Shown: positions 22,380-30,888 of the stretch, piece by piece | Layout: every line of letters starts with the position of its first letter | How positions within the stretch are numbered: the first letter of the stretch is position 1 | The notes under the pieces: generated by a model | Told to the model about the DNA's origin: nothing | The model's input: only the letters and a program-made list of their open reading frames with translations | The model's database searches: none | DNA from: Acidimicrobiaceae bacterium | Lineage (GTDB): Bacteria > Actinomycetota > Acidimicrobiia > Acidimicrobiales > Aldehydirespiratoraceae | DNA: 34,569 nt | Assembly: GCA_016845585.1 (NCBI GenBank) | Contig: JAERSO010000021.1 | Span: 1-34,569 of the forward strand | Direction of reading: 5' to 3' | Program-made: the position numbers and the translations under genes

Positions 22380-25245
22380 GGAGCCGTTCTCCTTCGGGAT
22401 CGAAGTGGGCGTGATGTTTCATCACCTTGGCGGTGACGCGCTCGCCGTTGACGAGCAGGACGGTGAGTTGGGTGCCGGCGGCTGCGAAGTCTTCATCGAC
22501 CTGGCCGAGACACACCGAGCGGTTGAGGGTCGGTGAGTAGCGAGACGAGGTGATTCGCCCAACGATCTCCTTCGACTCGGGACCACGCAGGATCTGGCAG
22601 GCCTCTTCGGGTACCACGTTCGGATCGGTCGGTTGGATGGCGACCAGCCGGGGGTAGTCACCCGATTCGAGCGTCCACTTGACCTCCGGCAGGCCGGTCC
22701 AGTCGTCCTTGTCGAACTTGAGGAGTCCGCTCATTCCGGTGACCGGCGCCTTGGACAGGCCGTCGGTGTCCTGGCCCACGATGAAGTGGCCCTTCTCGAG
22801 TCGCATGATGCGCTGGGCTTCGAGGCCGAAGGCGCCGACACCGAGGTCCTTGCCCTCCTCGAGGAGAGCGTTCCAGACGTGGAGGCCATAGGCGGCCGGC
22901 ACGTGGATCTCGAACGAGAGCTCACCGGTGAAGCCGATGCGCCACATGATGCACTCCTCGACGCCGGCGACGGTGCCGGTGCGGACGTTCATGTACGGGA
23001 AGGCGTCATTGCTGAGGTCGGTCCCGGTGACGAGACGTTCCAGCAGCTTGCGGCTGTTGGGCCCGGCCACGTTGATCGACGTGAGGCCCGTTGTCACCGG
23101 GGTGACGTGGACCTGCCAGTCGGGATGCTCGGTCTGGAGCCAGTTCTCGATCCAGTTCCACACACCGCCGGCGCCCGATGACGTGGTGGTCATCAGGTAG
23201 TGATCGTCGCCGAGATGAGCGGTGACGCCGTCGTCGAGGACCACACCGTCTTCGGCGCACATGATGCCGTAGCGAACACCGCCGACGGGAAGCTGCATCC
23301 ACTTGTTCGTGTAGAGCAGGCTCAGCAGCTTCGGAACATCGGGACCCTTGAGGTCGAGCTTGCCGAGCGGCGTGACGTCGGTGATGCCGACATTGGTGCG
23401 GGTGTTCGTCACCTCTGCTTGCGCGTCCCCGTAGTGCTCGGGACGCACCCACTGACCGGCGAGGATCGGGGTGAAGCCGTTCGCTTCGTGCCAGCTGTGG
23501 ATCGATGACACGCGGACCGGCTCGAAGACCCGGCCACCGAGGGCGCCGAGTGCGATCGGAGCGAATGGTGGACGCCACACCGTGGTACCGACCTCGGCGA
23601 TCGTCTCACCGCGGGCCTCGGCCAGTACGGCGACGGTGTTGACCGTCTCGAGCTTGCCCTGCGACGGACCCATCGTGGCGGTGGTGAACCGCTTGAGGAG
23701 CTCGACGGAGTCGAAGCCCTCGGCCGACGCACCGAAGAGGTCCTTCGAGGACACGTCCTCGGAGAAGTCGACCATGCCGTGGGTCGTGGAGCGAAACATG
23801 GCCGGGTGAGCGTCACGGCCGAGGGGGCTGCGCTCGTCGGCGGGGTACTCGGGCTCGTCGCCCTCGACCGCAGCGGCGCGCGCGGTGGCGGCCTGCAGGC
23901 GGTGCTGCACGACCGAAGCGCGGCCGGCGGCGAGTTCGCCGGTGGCGGTGCCATGGGCGGTGATCTCGTCGAGCGTGCCGTCGCCGATGATGCCGCCGGT
24001 GGCGAGCACGTTGTCGGGCAGCTGGCCGGCGAAGAACCGGGCAGCGTCGGGGTCGTAGACCGGGCGATCGCCGGCCATGTTGAGCAGCGACGTCGGTGCC
24101 GTCCAGCCCACGGCGGTGACGAGGAGATCGGCGTCGATCTCGGTGCCGTCGCTCAGCGTCACCTCGGACAACCGGTGGCTCGTGCCACGACCGGAGCCCT
24201 TGGCGGAGGTGACGGTGGCGCCGGTGCGAGCATCGACGACCTCGGCGACTTCGACACCGGCGCGTTCGAGATCGGACACCGCGGCATCGCCGGAGTCGTT
24301 GGCCGTCAGGACGACCGCCTTCGAACCGGGCTTGATGCCGTACATGGTGATGAGACGGCGAACTGCGCCCGACGTCATGACGCCGGGCAGGTCGTTACCC
24401 TCGAACACGTACGGGCGCTCGATCAGGCCGGCCGCGACGACGAGCGTCTTGGCCCGCGCCTTGATCAGCCGTTCCTCGGCGATGTGGTGGCTGCGCTGGG
24501 CGATGCCGATCCAGTTGTCCTCGTAGCGGCCAGTGACCGTGGAGTTCGTCAGGATCTCGACGCCGAGTTCGGCGGCCTCGGCCACCAACGCATCAGCGGC
24601 GGCGCGATCTTCGTCGGAGCCCCAGCGAAGATGTCCGCCGACCTGATGCTCGTGCTCCACGAGCATGACCGACGATCCGGCCTTCGCGGCGGCGATCGCT
24701 GCGGCCAGACCGGCGGGCCCGGCACCGGCGACAACGACGTCGGGGTGGGCGTAGCGCTTGTCGAAGTAGCCGTGCGGGGTGTCGAGATCCACCTTGCCAC
24801 CGGGACCGAAGCGGGCGAGGACCTTCTCGTAGACGGGCCAGAGCGTGGCCGGCCTCATGAACGTCTTGTAGTAGAAGCCGGCGGTGAGGAAGCGGCCGAA
24901 GAGTCCGTTGACGGCCTTCACGTCGAACTTCAGCGACGGCCACACGTTCTGGCTGCTGATGTTCATGCCGTTCTCGACGAGGCGGTGCGCGGCGCGCACG
25001 TTCGGCTCGTCGTCGACCTGCACGGTGATGTTGGGGTCCCAGAAGTCGGCGGTCAGCACACCACGGGGCCGGTGGTACTTGAGTGAGCGGCCGAAGACGT
25101 GCTCACCGTTGCCGAGGATGGCGGAGGCGATCGTGTCGCCGGTGAACGCCTTCATCTTCTTGCCGTTCCATCTGAACGTCACCGGGCGGTCCCGGTCGAT
25201 GACTTCAGAGCCGGTTGACGGCAGTCGGTTGGATACGAGGCTCAC
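22372..25245 (-). CDS. soxA: Sarcosine oxidase alpha subunit
   Basis: A 957-residue subunit. Order: a 2Fe-2S-ferredoxin-like fold without cluster cysteines (about 15-110), an NAD/FAD-binding oxidoreductase domain (AGAGPAGLAAAIAAAKAG at 173-190 and a second strand around GIKPGSKAVVLTANDSG), and a C-terminal GcvT/tetrahydrofolate domain (about 575-957). The enzyme demethylates sarcosine to glycine, and the THF site traps the one-carbon unit as methylene-THF; hydrogen peroxide is released from FMN. It overlaps soxD by ATGA and soxG by eight bases. Confidence 0.94.
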   Translation of the reverse strand: MSLVSNRLPSTGSEVIDRDRPVTFRWNGKKMKAFTGDTIASAILGNGEHVFGRSLKYHRPRGVLTADFWDPNITVQVDDEPNVRAAHRLVENGMNISSQNVWPSLKFDVKAVNGLFGRFLTAGFYYKTFMRPATLWPVYEKVLARFGPGGKVDLDTPHGYFDKRYAHPDVVVAGAGPAGLAAAIAAAKAGSSVMLVEHEHQVGGHLRWGSDEDRAAADALVAEAAELGVEILTNSTVTGRYEDNWIGIAQRSHHIAEERLIKARAKTLVVAAGLIERPYVFEGNDLPGVMTSGAVRRLITMYGIKPGSKAVVLTANDSGDAAVSDLERAGVEVAEVVDARTGATVTSAKGSGRGTSHRLSEVTLSDGTEIDADLLVTAVGWTAPTSLLNMAGDRPVYDPDAARFFAGQLPDNVLATGGIIGDGTLDEITAHGTATGELAAGRASVVQHRLQAATARAAAVEGDEPEYPADERSPLGRDAHPAMFRSTTHGMVDFSEDVSSKDLFGASAEGFDSVELLKRFTTATMGPSQGKLETVNTVAVLAEARGETIAEVGTTVWRPPFAPIALGALGGRVFEPVRVSSIHSWHEANGFTPILAGQWVRPEHYGDAQAEVTNTRTNVGITDVTPLGKLDLKGPDVPKLLSLLYTNKWMQLPVGGVRYGIMCAEDGVVLDDGVTAHLGDDHYLMTTTSSGAGGVWNWIENWLQTEHPDWQVHVTPVTTGLTSINVAGPNSRKLLERLVTGTDLSNDAFPYMNVRTGTVAGVEECIMWRIGFTGELSFEIHVPAAYGLHVWNALLEEGKDLGVGAFGLEAQRIMRLEKGHFIVGQDTDGLSKAPVTGMSGLLKFDKDDWTGLPEVKWTLESGDYPRLVAIQPTDPNVVPEEACQILRGPESKEIVGRITSSRYSPTLNRSVCLGQVDEDFAAAGTQLTVLLVNGERVTAKVMKHHAHFDPEGERLRG

Positions 25246-25547
25246 TTCGTGCCTCCCTGGATGTTCGTGGCCTCATCGGAGGCGGTGCCGTTCTTGGAAC
25301 CGGGCAGGACCGGGTCGCGAAGCTCGCCGGTGAGGGTGTGACGTTCGATCTTGAACCAGCGACGGCAGCCGCTGGAGCAGTACCAGTTCTCCACGAGCCA
25401 ACCCGACGGGTTGTCACGCAGGTAGAGGTAGCTGCGCCACTCTTCGGGCGACGCCGTCTTGGGGTCGGGGCGAGTGTGGGCTTCGCCACCGTAGGAGAGG
25501 TCCTGGCTGCTGCGAGGACCGCAGTTGGGGCAAGGGACGAGAAGCAT
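25242..25547 (-). CDS. soxD: Sarcosine oxidase delta subunit
   Basis: A 101-residue zinc protein. C6 and C9 (VPCPNCGPR) and C57 and C61 (WYCSSGCRRWF) form the zinc site; in the characterised enzyme, as I recall, the third ligand is histidine, so this copy has an all-cysteine site. DNPSGWLVENW and KTASPEEWRSYLYLRD are the usual core. The C-terminal 20 residues are polar and variable. It lies 14 bases after soxB and overlaps soxA by four bases. Confidence 0.92.
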   Translation of the reverse strand: MLLVPCPNCGPRSSQDLSYGGEAHTRPDPKTASPEEWRSYLYLRDNPSGWLVENWYCSSGCRRWFKIERHTLTGELRDPVLPGSKNGTASDEATNIQGGTK

Positions 25548-25561
25548 TGGTGAATCCCTTC

Positions 25562-26860
25562 TCAGTGGCCGACCGCGGCGGCGCCCTTTTCACCGACGAG
25601 GGTTCCCTCGGTGAAACGGCTCAGCGCAAACGGTGCGATCAGTTCGGGCATGGACTCGGTGGCGATGGCCGCAGCCATCTGCTCACCGGAAACGGGGCCG
25701 GCTTTGAAGCCGTAGGTGCCCCAACCGACATCGACCAAATAGCCCTCGACCTGGGTGTGGCCCATCACAGGGGAGTAGTCGGGCGTCATGTCGCAGAGGC
25801 CTGCCCATTGGCGCATGAGACGCATCTTGGAGATGGCGGGCATGAGCTCGAGCACATGGCCGGCGAGCTCCTCGGTGAAGGCGAGCGTGCCGCGCATGTC
25901 GTAGGTGGCGACCGGATCGACCGAAGCGCCGAACACGAGCTCGCCACGATCGGTCTGGCTGACGTAGACGTGCAGCGAACCGGAGACCACGACGGTCGGC
26001 AGGAAGCTCTTCACCGGTTCGGTGACGGCGGCCTGCAGCGGGTGGGTGGTGATCGGTAGCTTCACGCCGGCCATGTCGGAGATGTTGGTGGCCCAACCGG
26101 CGGTGCAGTTCACGACGACCGGGGCGGCGATGTCGCCGAGGCTCGTCTTCACCCCGGTGACCTTGCCGCCGGCACCCTTGCCGTCCGTACTGTCGGCTGC
26201 GCTGCCCTCGCCACCCTCACACATGATGTCGAGGACTTCGCACTTCTGAATCATGTCGACGCCGAGCGAGTCGGCGGCGCGGGCGTAGGCCCACACCACC
26301 GCGTCGTGGCGGATCGTGCCGCCCGGCGGGTGGTAGAGCGCACCGAGGATCGGATAGCGAGTGTTGGTGGAGATGTCGAGACTCGGAGCTTCCTTCTTGA
26401 CCTCTTCCGGGGAGATCACCGAGGAGTCGATGCCCTGCAACTTGTTGACCTCGGCGCGCCAGTGCATCGTCCGCAGAGCGGAGTCGGTGTGGGCGAGGGT
26501 CATGTGGCCGCGCTCGCTGAACATCACGTTGAGGTTCAGATCGGTCGACATCGTGTTGTAGAGGTCGAGCGAACGGTCGTAGAACGCCACGCCCTCCGGT
26601 GTCAGATAGTTGGAGCGAACGATCGCGGTGTTGCGGCCCGAACCACCCGAGCCGAGGTACGCTTTGTCGACGACGGCCACGTTCGTGATGCCGTGGTTCG
26701 ATGCCAGGTAGTACGCCGTGGCGAGGCCGTGAATGCCGCCGCCGACGATGACGACGTCGTACGACTTCTTCGGCTCGACGTCACGCCAGACCCGTGGCCA
26801 GCTCTTCTTGCGGGCACCGCGGATGAACAAGCCCGCGGCCGAATACTTTGCTTTCCCCAT
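25562..26860 (-). CDS. soxB: Sarcosine oxidase beta subunit
   Basis: A 432-residue DAO-fold subunit that carries the catalytic flavins. The FAD motif VVIVGGGIHGLATAYYLA begins near residue 36, GRNTAIVRSNYLTPEG is the flavin loop, and H185 in GGTIRHDAVVW probably bonds FMN covalently. GWGTYGFKAGPVSGE near the end closes the active site. Compared with typical SoxB (about 405-418) it has a Gly/Ser/Asp-rich insert at about residues 214-232 (CEGGEGSAADSTDGKGAGG). It is the first gene of the operon and divergent from a LysR regulator. Confidence 0.95.
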   Translation of the reverse strand: MGKAKYSAAGLFIRGARKKSWPRVWRDVEPKKSYDVVIVGGGIHGLATAYYLASNHGITNVAVVDKAYLGSGGSGRNTAIVRSNYLTPEGVAFYDRSLDLYNTMSTDLNLNVMFSERGHMTLAHTDSALRTMHWRAEVNKLQGIDSSVISPEEVKKEAPSLDISTNTRYPILGALYHPPGGTIRHDAVVWAYARAADSLGVDMIQKCEVLDIMCEGGEGSAADSTDGKGAGGKVTGVKTSLGDIAAPVVVNCTAGWATNISDMAGVKLPITTHPLQAAVTEPVKSFLPTVVVSGSLHVYVSQTDRGELVFGASVDPVATYDMRGTLAFTEELAGHVLELMPAISKMRLMRQWAGLCDMTPDYSPVMGHTQVEGYLVDVGWGTYGFKAGPVSGEQMAAAIATESMPELIAPFALSRFTEGTLVGEKGAAAVGH

Positions 26861-26929
26861 CCGAACAGTCTGCCGAATCGACTCTTCGATAGGAAGTACT
26901 CATTCTCGCTTGATTGATACGTTATGGAT
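26861..26929. promoter_or_regulatory. Divergent control region between soxB and the LysR regulator
   Basis: For the LysR gene, TACGTT (26918-26923) lies six bases before ATG 26930. ATCGA-CTCT-TCGAT (26877-26890) is a perfect interrupted dyad near the soxB side. Such a shared region between a LysR gene and its target operon is the classic layout; which bases LysR binds is not determined. Confidence 0.5.
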
Positions 26930-27832
26930 ATGAGTGGTGAGATCTCGCTTCGGCGTCTCGAGTACTTCGTCGCCATCGCCGAAGAGTTGCACTTCGGACG
27001 AGCCGCGGAGCGGTTGCATGTCGCGCAACCGGCCCTCAGCCAACAGGTCCGTCAGCTCGAATCCGACCTCGGTCTGACCCTCTTCGAGCGGACCACGCGC
27101 CGTGTTGCGCTCACCCCGGACGGTGAGTCGTTCCTGCGTCATGCCCGGGGGCTTCTCGTGGCCGCCGACGGCGTGGCCCGGGCGGCCGAGGAAATCCGCG
27201 GGGGAGCCCGGGGACGGCTCCGGCTCGCGTTCGTCGACTCGACGGCCTATGAGTTCGTACCCCGGTTCCTGCATCGTTTCCGCGAGGTCTGGCCCGATGC
27301 GGAGATCGAACTGCACACGATGTCGTCAGATGACCAGGCTCGAGCGATCGTGGCGGGTGAGGTCGATCTCGGGATCGCTCGCGCCGTTCCGGCGCGCCAG
27401 CCGATCGACTCGGCGGTCATCGGTCAGGACCGTCTCGTCGTGGCGGTGCCGAGCAGTCACGCGGTGGCCGGTCAACGGTCGGTTCGCCTCCGTCGTCTCC
27501 GCGACGACACCTTCGTCGGTTTCGCCCGCGACCGGTCGCCCAGCCTCCACGCCGAGATCCGGGCCATGCTCGCCGGGCACGACATCCAGTACGACCCCGC
27601 CATCGAGGCCACGGAGTACACCACCATCGTCGGCCTGGTTGCCGCCGGGGAGGGTGTGGCACTCGTGCCGGCCAGCATTCGTCACCTCCGTCTGCCCGAC
27701 GTGTCGTACGTGTCTGCGGCCGATGCCGCAGCCTCGCTCCGCCTCGTGCGGCTGTCCCGTCTCGGCGAGCCCCAGGCGATCGTCGCCAACGCAGTCGCCG
27801 AACTCGAATCGGTGGCCGCTGAGCTGAGCTAG
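26930..27832 (+). CDS. LysR-family regulator, likely activator of the sox operon
   Basis: A 300-residue LTTR. The N-terminal HTH is textbook (LRRLEYFVAIAEELHFGRAA, RLHVAQPALSQQVRQLE), followed by a substrate-binding domain from about residue 90 (RGRLRLAFVDSTAYEFVPRF) with the two-lobed fold. ATG 26930 was chosen over ATG 26924 because a TACGTT hexamer sits exactly six bases before it, as at other starts here. It faces away from soxB, so control of the sox operon by sarcosine, glycine betaine or a related ligand is likely but inferred. Its stop overlaps that of the convergent kinase-like gene. Confidence 0.9.
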   Translation: MSGEISLRRLEYFVAIAEELHFGRAAERLHVAQPALSQQVRQLESDLGLTLFERTTRRVALTPDGESFLRHARGLLVAADGVARAAEEIRGGARGRLRLAFVDSTAYEFVPRFLHRFREVWPDAEIELHTMSSDDQARAIVAGEVDLGIARAVPARQPIDSAVIGQDRLVVAVPSSHAVAGQRSVRLRRLRDDTFVGFARDRSPSLHAEIRAMLAGHDIQYDPAIEATEYTTIVGLVAAGEGVALVPASIRHLRLPDVSYVSAADAAASLRLVRLSRLGEPQAIVANAVAELESVAAELS

Positions 27833-28701
27833 AGGGCCTCGACGGCGGCGCGCAGGAAGGCCTCCGCCGACTCGTTCACCCGGCGGACGGTGAGATCGGT
27901 TCGCCCCAGAGCGTTCCAGGCGGTGACATCCGTGGGGCTGGACTGAGTGCCCATGACGGCGCAGATGTCCCACCACGGGTCGTAGTCCTCGGCATCTCGC
28001 CCCGCCAGCAGAGCGGTGGCGGCCTCTGGTCCCGCAAGGGTGTGCAGGTTCCAGCGGCAATGGGCGAGATCCGCATGCGGGTGACCAACACACGTGTTGA
28101 CCCAGTCGACGATGCCGGAGATCTCGCCGTCCACCCACAACACGTTGAGCGGGTGCAGATCGCGGTGCAAGAGCACGGGTGGTTCGGCAGTCGGGGCGTC
28201 TCGGCCGCGAAACGCGGCGATCGCCTCCTCCCAGAGCGCACGATCCCCCCAGTCGGTTGGGACGAGTTCGGCCGGCACCCAGGACCGCCAGCCGTGCAGC
28301 CCGTGGTCGTCGGGAAGTTCGATCGCACTGATCCGCGCGGCCATTTCGCCGAGTGCCGTGGCCCCGTCCGCGACGTCCTCGGCCGCCGTCCGCACCTCGC
28401 CGCCGAGCATGGTCATCAAGAGCAGGCCGGCCGCGTCGTCGGACGCAACGTGTGCCGGCGCCGGGACTGGCGAGTCGGCGCAGAGATCGAGTGCTGTGCG
28501 CTCCTGTTTGATCAGATCCGGCTCACGTGCCAGCCACTCACGATTGGTGATCTGGCGCACCACGAACGACTCGCTGCCGCAGCTCACCCGGTGAACCTCG
28601 GCGGATGTGCCGCCGAGAAGCCGCTCGGTCTGATCGATGGCGCGACCTGCGGCGTCCTCGACCCACGCGGAGACGCTGGGTGGGAGGTCGGTCGAGGTCA
28701 C
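27829..28701 (-). CDS. Aminoglycoside phosphotransferase-fold kinase
   Basis: About 290 residues of the APH/choline-kinase fold. LLHRDLHPLNVLW holds the catalytic aspartate and the metal-binding asparagine, and GEISGIVDWVNTCVGHPHADLAHCRWN supplies the DFG-like aspartate and the usual downstream helix. Substrates in this family include aminoglycosides, homoserine, choline and other small alcohols; nothing here fixes it. GTG 28701 was preferred because TACGAT lies seven bases before it; ATG 28725 in frame would add eight residues. It converges on the LysR gene with a four-base overlap of stops. Confidence 0.85.
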   Translation of the reverse strand: MTSTDLPPSVSAWVEDAAGRAIDQTERLLGGTSAEVHRVSCGSESFVVRQITNREWLAREPDLIKQERTALDLCADSPVPAPAHVASDDAAGLLLMTMLGGEVRTAAEDVADGATALGEMAARISAIELPDDHGLHGWRSWVPAELVPTDWGDRALWEEAIAAFRGRDAPTAEPPVLLHRDLHPLNVLWVDGEISGIVDWVNTCVGHPHADLAHCRWNLHTLAGPEAATALLAGRDAEDYDPWWDICAVMGTQSSPTDVTAWNALGRTDLTVRRVNESAEAFLRAAVEAL

Positions 28702-28708
28702 GACATCG

Positions 28709-28714
28709 ATCGTA
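28709..28714 (-). promoter_or_regulatory. -10 element for the APH-fold kinase gene
   Basis: Minus-strand TACGAT is seven bases before GTG 28701. Confidence 0.4.
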
Positions 28715-28782
28715 CGATCTACCATCTGGCGTGTGTGGACCGTGACCCACGGTCCGACCGGCGACTTCCCGACTGGTCGGTG

Positions 28783-29131
28783 TCAGCGGTCGAGCGAGCC
28801 GAGGTCATCGAGTTGGCGTGCGAGATAGTGATGTTCGACCTCGTTCGCGCACAGCTCCATCGCGCTGAGGTAGGACTCACGGGCCAGAGTGATGTCGCCC
28901 GCACGTCGCGCGAGGTCGGCGCGTACGGCGTGCAGTCGGTGGTTGTTCGCCAGTGTGTCGTCGAGTCCGTCGATCACGGCGAGCCCGGCGTGGGGTCCCT
29001 CGGCCTCGCCAACCGCGACGGCGCGGTTGAGCCGGACGATGGCCGAGCCCGTCGCCGTCTCGAGCGCGGAATAGAGGGCGGCTATCGCCGACCAGTTGGT
29101 GTCGGATGCCGCTGAGGCCCGTGCGTGTTGA
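28783..29131 (-). pseudogene. ECF sigma factor, C-terminal remnant (DUF6596/SigJ-like extension)
   Basis: Only the C-terminal extension of a large ECF sigma factor remains: HARASAASDTNWSAIAALYSALE, IVRLNRAVAVGEAEGP and AGLAVIDGLDDTLANNHRLHAVRADLARRAGDITLARESYLSAMEL form the TPR-like helical tail typical of the ECF41/42-type sigma factors. Sigma regions 2 and 4 are missing. Homology stops near 29131, where a transposase remnant on the opposite strand begins. The piece has no start and is not a functional sigma factor. The 57 bases between it and the kinase gene show nothing recognisable. Confidence 0.82.
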
Positions 29132-29312
29132 GCAGTCGGTGCACAATTGGAAACGGACGTTTCTCGAATCAGGCCGTGAGGGTCTCGAGCAGGGTCAGCG
29201 GCGCCGCACGAGCCGTGAGCTCGAACTCGAGGCGGAGAAACGAGGAGTTGAAGGCTGCGTTGGGTGAGGCGCATGTGCAGCTGCGGGTGTGGCGCAAGGG
29301 GGCGGAGTTTTT
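29127..29312 (+). pseudogene. Transposase orfA remnant, frameshifted
   Basis: Frame 29127 reads VEQSVHNWKRTFLESGREGL and RRTSRELELEAEK, then loses sense; the continuation NEELKAALGEAHVQLRVWRKGAE is one frame on. The switch coincides with GGAGAAACGAGG at 29234-29245, where an AAA in place of AA would explain it. The N-terminal half of the HTH is missing. Confidence 0.72.
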
Positions 29313-29980
29313 CCCCCATCGAGGACTTCGAGATGATCCGCACCGATGCGCAGCTCAGTGTCTCGAGGTTCGCTGAGCTCATCGACGTTTCGCGCCGCAC
29401 CTACACGTATCGGCTCACGAAGCACCGCCGCGGTGATTCGGCGAAGGGGCGGTGGCCGGCTCCGGTGGTTGACCGCATCGAGCCGGTCGTGGCGAAGTAC
29501 GCCCTGGCATGTCCGATCACGGCGACGTCGGCGGCGCCGGATCTGATCGCCGTGTTCGAGGCCGCCATCGCTACCGCCGAAACATTGCTCGGGGTGCCGT
29601 TGATCGAGGACTGCATCGATCCCGTCACCGGCGAACTCTGCCCGGTCGTGATCGTCACCGACAACGGCCCGGCCATGAAATCGATCGCGGTCGCGAAGTG
29701 GTTCAAGAACCGGCCCGAGGTCACCCACGTGCGCACCCGGCACCGATCGCCGCACACCAACGGCGTGATCGAACGCTGGTTCCAGTCCTTGAAACACGAG
29801 CGGCTCTACCGCCACGACATCGCCACCGTCATCGATCTCGCCGACCACGTCAACGACTTCATCGACGAACACAACACCATCCACCCCAACGAGACCCTCG
29901 ACTGGCAACGACCCCTCGACGCCTACCTCAAAGACCCAACCCTCAAACCCGCCCCACCGAAAACTGAGCAAGAAAGTTGA
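29312..29980 (+). pseudogene. Transposase orfB with internal deletion (rve/DDE domain)
   Basis: It begins like normal orfB (IEDFEMIRTDAQLSVSRFAELI, RTYTYRLTKHRRGD, PAPVVDRIEPVVAKYA), then jumps at about 29504 into LACPITATSAAPDLIAVFEAAI in the back half of the rve domain. The usual middle, with the HTH_21 part, WGHRKI segment and first catalytic Asp, is absent, but the frame is kept. The second Asp (VIVTDNGPAM) and the Glu (NGVIERWFQSLKHE) remain. The product, if made, cannot form a full DDE triad. Confidence 0.85.
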
Positions 29981-29995
29981 CTCGGGACACATCAC

Positions 29996-30063
29996 CCCAA
30001 ACTACGCAGGGGGTATGGCAGGCCGGGACGCAAATCATGTCCCGCGGGGACGTGTCTTCGGAC
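29996..30063. other. Spacer without a recognisable gene
   Basis: The short region between the IS remnant and the crotonase stop holds a dyad CGGGAC-N9-GTCCCG (around 30024-30044) with no T-run. Nothing else is seen. Confidence 0.4.
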
Positions 30064-30888
30064 TCAGATCTCGCCTGCCAAGTCGCCCATTCGGAGCTCG
30101 CCCTCGCGCGTTTGGGCGCCGAGGTCGAGGGCTCGTTGCATTGCCGCTCGGGCTTCGGGGGTACCGACGAGTTGGTCGAACAGGAAGGTCTCCTCGCGCA
30201 GCCCGTCATCCCAGGACGGTTCGGCGTTGAGGACCGAGGCCTTCGCCGCGGCGACCGCGGCCGCAGGGAAGCCGGCGATCCGGTGGGCCAGGCTGTCGAC
30301 GAACGACGACATCTCCTCGACGGTGTCGAACAGTCGGTTCAAGTGGCCCCAGTCGTAGAGGGTTTGAGCGTCGATGTCGTCGCCGCCGAGGACGATCTCC
30401 ATCGCTCGCCCCCGGCCGACGAGCCGCGGTAGCCGCTGGGTTCCCGACCCGCCGGGGATCAGGCCGAGCGGAACCTCCATCTGGTTGACGATGGTGCGAC
30501 CACGCACGCCGAAGCGCATGTCGCATGACGAAGCGAATTCGTTTCCGCCGCCGCCACAGCGGCCGGCCAACTTGACCAACGTCGGCTTCGGCATCGTGCG
30601 CACCAGTTCGCACATCCGGTCGAACTCGGTGAGATCGTCGCGGCGCTCGACGGGTCCGTCAGGTCGGGGGCGCAGGAGCAGCGTGAGATCGAAGTGGGCG
30701 ATCAGGAAGTCCGGATCGGCGCTGTCGAAGACGATGACGCGAACGGCGTCATCATCGGCAGCCGCCTGGCAGGCTCGCCCCAGTTCGATGAACAGCCGCC
30801 CGGTGAGGACGTTTGCGGGCGGATTGTCGATTGTGATCGTGAGGACGCCGTCGTCCAGGTCGGTGGACAGGCGCTGAAACTCGTTCAT
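30064..30888 (-). CDS. Enoyl-CoA hydratase/isomerase family protein
   Basis: A 274-residue crotonase-fold protein (DGVLTITIDNPPANVLT at the start; GRCGGGGNEFASSCDMRFG; VPLGLIPGGSGTQRLPRLVGR). The GGGG-x-E region forms the second oxyanion-hole peptide and the GTQRL loop is typical of hydratases, although the first oxyanion segment (PDFLIAHFDLTLL) deviates from the usual FxAGAD, so a hydratase, isomerase or hydrolase role remains open. ATG 30888 was chosen by homology and a TACCGT hexamer six bases before it. It is divergent from the MFS gene. Confidence 0.85.
   Translation of the reverse strand: MNEFQRLSTDLDDGVLTITIDNPPANVLTGRLFIELGRACQAAADDDAVRVIVFDSADPDFLIAHFDLTLLLRPRPDGPVERRDDLTEFDRMCELVRTMPKPTLVKLAGRCGGGGNEFASSCDMRFGVRGRTIVNQMEVPLGLIPGGSGTQRLPRLVGRGRAMEIVLGGDDIDAQTLYDWGHLNRLFDTVEEMSSFVDSLAHRIAGFPAAAVAAAKASVLNAEPSWDDGLREETFLFDQLVGTPEARAAMQRALDLGAQTREGELRMGDLAGEI

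Larger units (their letters stand above)
29127..29995 (+). mobile_element. IS3-family insertion sequence remnant
   Basis: The element keeps a truncated, frameshifted orfA and an internally deleted orfB. Its left end is missing: coding homology starts in the middle of the orfA HTH next to the sigma remnant, so no left inverted repeat can be shown. The right side probably ends in GACTCGGGACACATCA near 29983-29995, judged only from its position after orfB and a terminal CA. It cannot transpose on its own. Confidence 0.72.

Noticed and set aside
23779..25086. 435-codon plus-strand frame opposite soxA
   Set aside because: Antisense shadow of a clear SoxA coding region.
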